In this document: piece after piece, positions 48,567 through 48,812 of the stretch
Numbering within the stretch: position 1 is the first letter of the stretch
How the letters are laid out: each line of letters starts with the position of its first letter
NCBI GenBank assembly: GCA_015057035.1
Contig: SVFC01000017.1
Coordinates: forward strand, 1 to 48,812
DNA length: 48,812 bases
Reading direction: 5' to 3'
Source of the DNA: Lachnospiraceae bacterium
GTDB taxonomy: Bacteria; Bacillota; Clostridia; Lachnospirales; Lachnospiraceae
Made by a program: the position numbers and the translations under genes
Notes under the pieces: generated by a model
Seen by the model: the letters and a program-made list of their open reading frames with translations, nothing else
Databases searched by the model: none
What the model was told of the DNA's origin: nothing

Positions 48567-48812
48567 GGGGCTGTTGCAAAATACCACATTCGGTATAACT
48601 GTGACGCCCCTTTCTCTATGCCCCTAAGTCCGACCAATGACACTGCTCTGTGACTAGAAGAATGAATTTCTAAGAATCGCTTTTTGATGTTGTCTATGAT
48701 TCGATGTCTTTTGAATGTCGGACATCCGTGGGCTGGCAGTATGTGCATCAGAGACTATTTGGAGTTTTCTTAGTACTTCTTGATATGCCATTAGAACAAA
48801 ATGTAAAACCGC
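48567..48812. mobile_element. MITE-like element, second copy, cut by the window end
   Basis: Begins GGGGCTGTTGCAAAATACC and runs to the last base, matching the left arm of the copy at 40911 at about nine bases in ten by eye; the inner 75 or so bases are identical. The same orientation makes this a direct repeat of the first copy. The end hairpin is kept by covariation (GGGGC with GCCCC at 48566-48611 where copy 1 has GGGAC with GTCCC). Confidence 0.78.

Overview
The window reads as chromosomal DNA of a spore-forming, low-GC Firmicute, most like a Lachnospiraceae-type Clostridium relative. The support is the tig-clpP-clpX-lon-engB order, an ispE-GntR-gerA/gerB/gerC-spoIIR segment, Gram-positive ribosome binding sites and a LexA box of the Gram-positive GAAC-N4-GTTC type. 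All genes but one are on the + strand.

Region 1 (about 0.16-20.5 kb) is a dense run of about 31 small genes with very short spacers or overlaps. It contains five GNAT acetyltransferases, four NUDIX hydrolases, three alpha/beta hydrolases, two aminoglycoside-phosphotransferase-like kinases (one fused to an aromatic-acid-exporter-like membrane domain), and HD, HIT, HAD, RdgB, histidine-phosphatase, 2H-phosphoesterase and YfcE-type hydrolases. It also has a methyltransferase, an FMN reductase, a nitroreductase, a VOC protein, an orphan PTS EIIC-like permease and a lipoprotein. Taken together it looks like a house-cleaning and xenobiotic-modification island. A KilA-N gene at 15748 has its own strong promoter with a LexA-type operator just downstream and a 32-bp perfect palindrome inside its coding sequence. 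It overlaps a short inorganic-pyrophosphatase-like gene.

Region 2 (20.5-30.9 kb) starts with an XRE regulator. A structured 476-bp spacer follows, holding three matching hairpins with TTAGGTAC stems. Then come the protein quality-control genes tig, clpP, clpX and lon, the ribosome-assembly GTPase engB, a zinc-type ABC importer (znuA/C/B) and a 47-residue membrane protein.

Region 3 (30.9-40.9 kb) carries a MacB-like ABC ATPase/permease, a heterodimeric ABC exporter pair, an 862-residue secreted and membrane-anchored repeat protein, and a LURP-one-like protein.

Region 4 (40.9-48.8 kb) is bracketed by two directly oriented copies of a long-inverted-repeat, MITE-like element: 533 bp complete at 40911, and one cut by the window end at 48567. 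Between them lie the only minus-strand gene (unknown), ispE, a GntR regulator, a germinant-receptor operon with an unusually short GerC, spoIIR and a DUF1934 gene.

Most genes are recognisable families. The best leads are the SOS-controlled KilA-N/pyrophosphatase pair with its internal palindrome, the exporter-kinase fusion, the hairpin array before tig and the two-copy palindromic element with covarying terminal hairpins.
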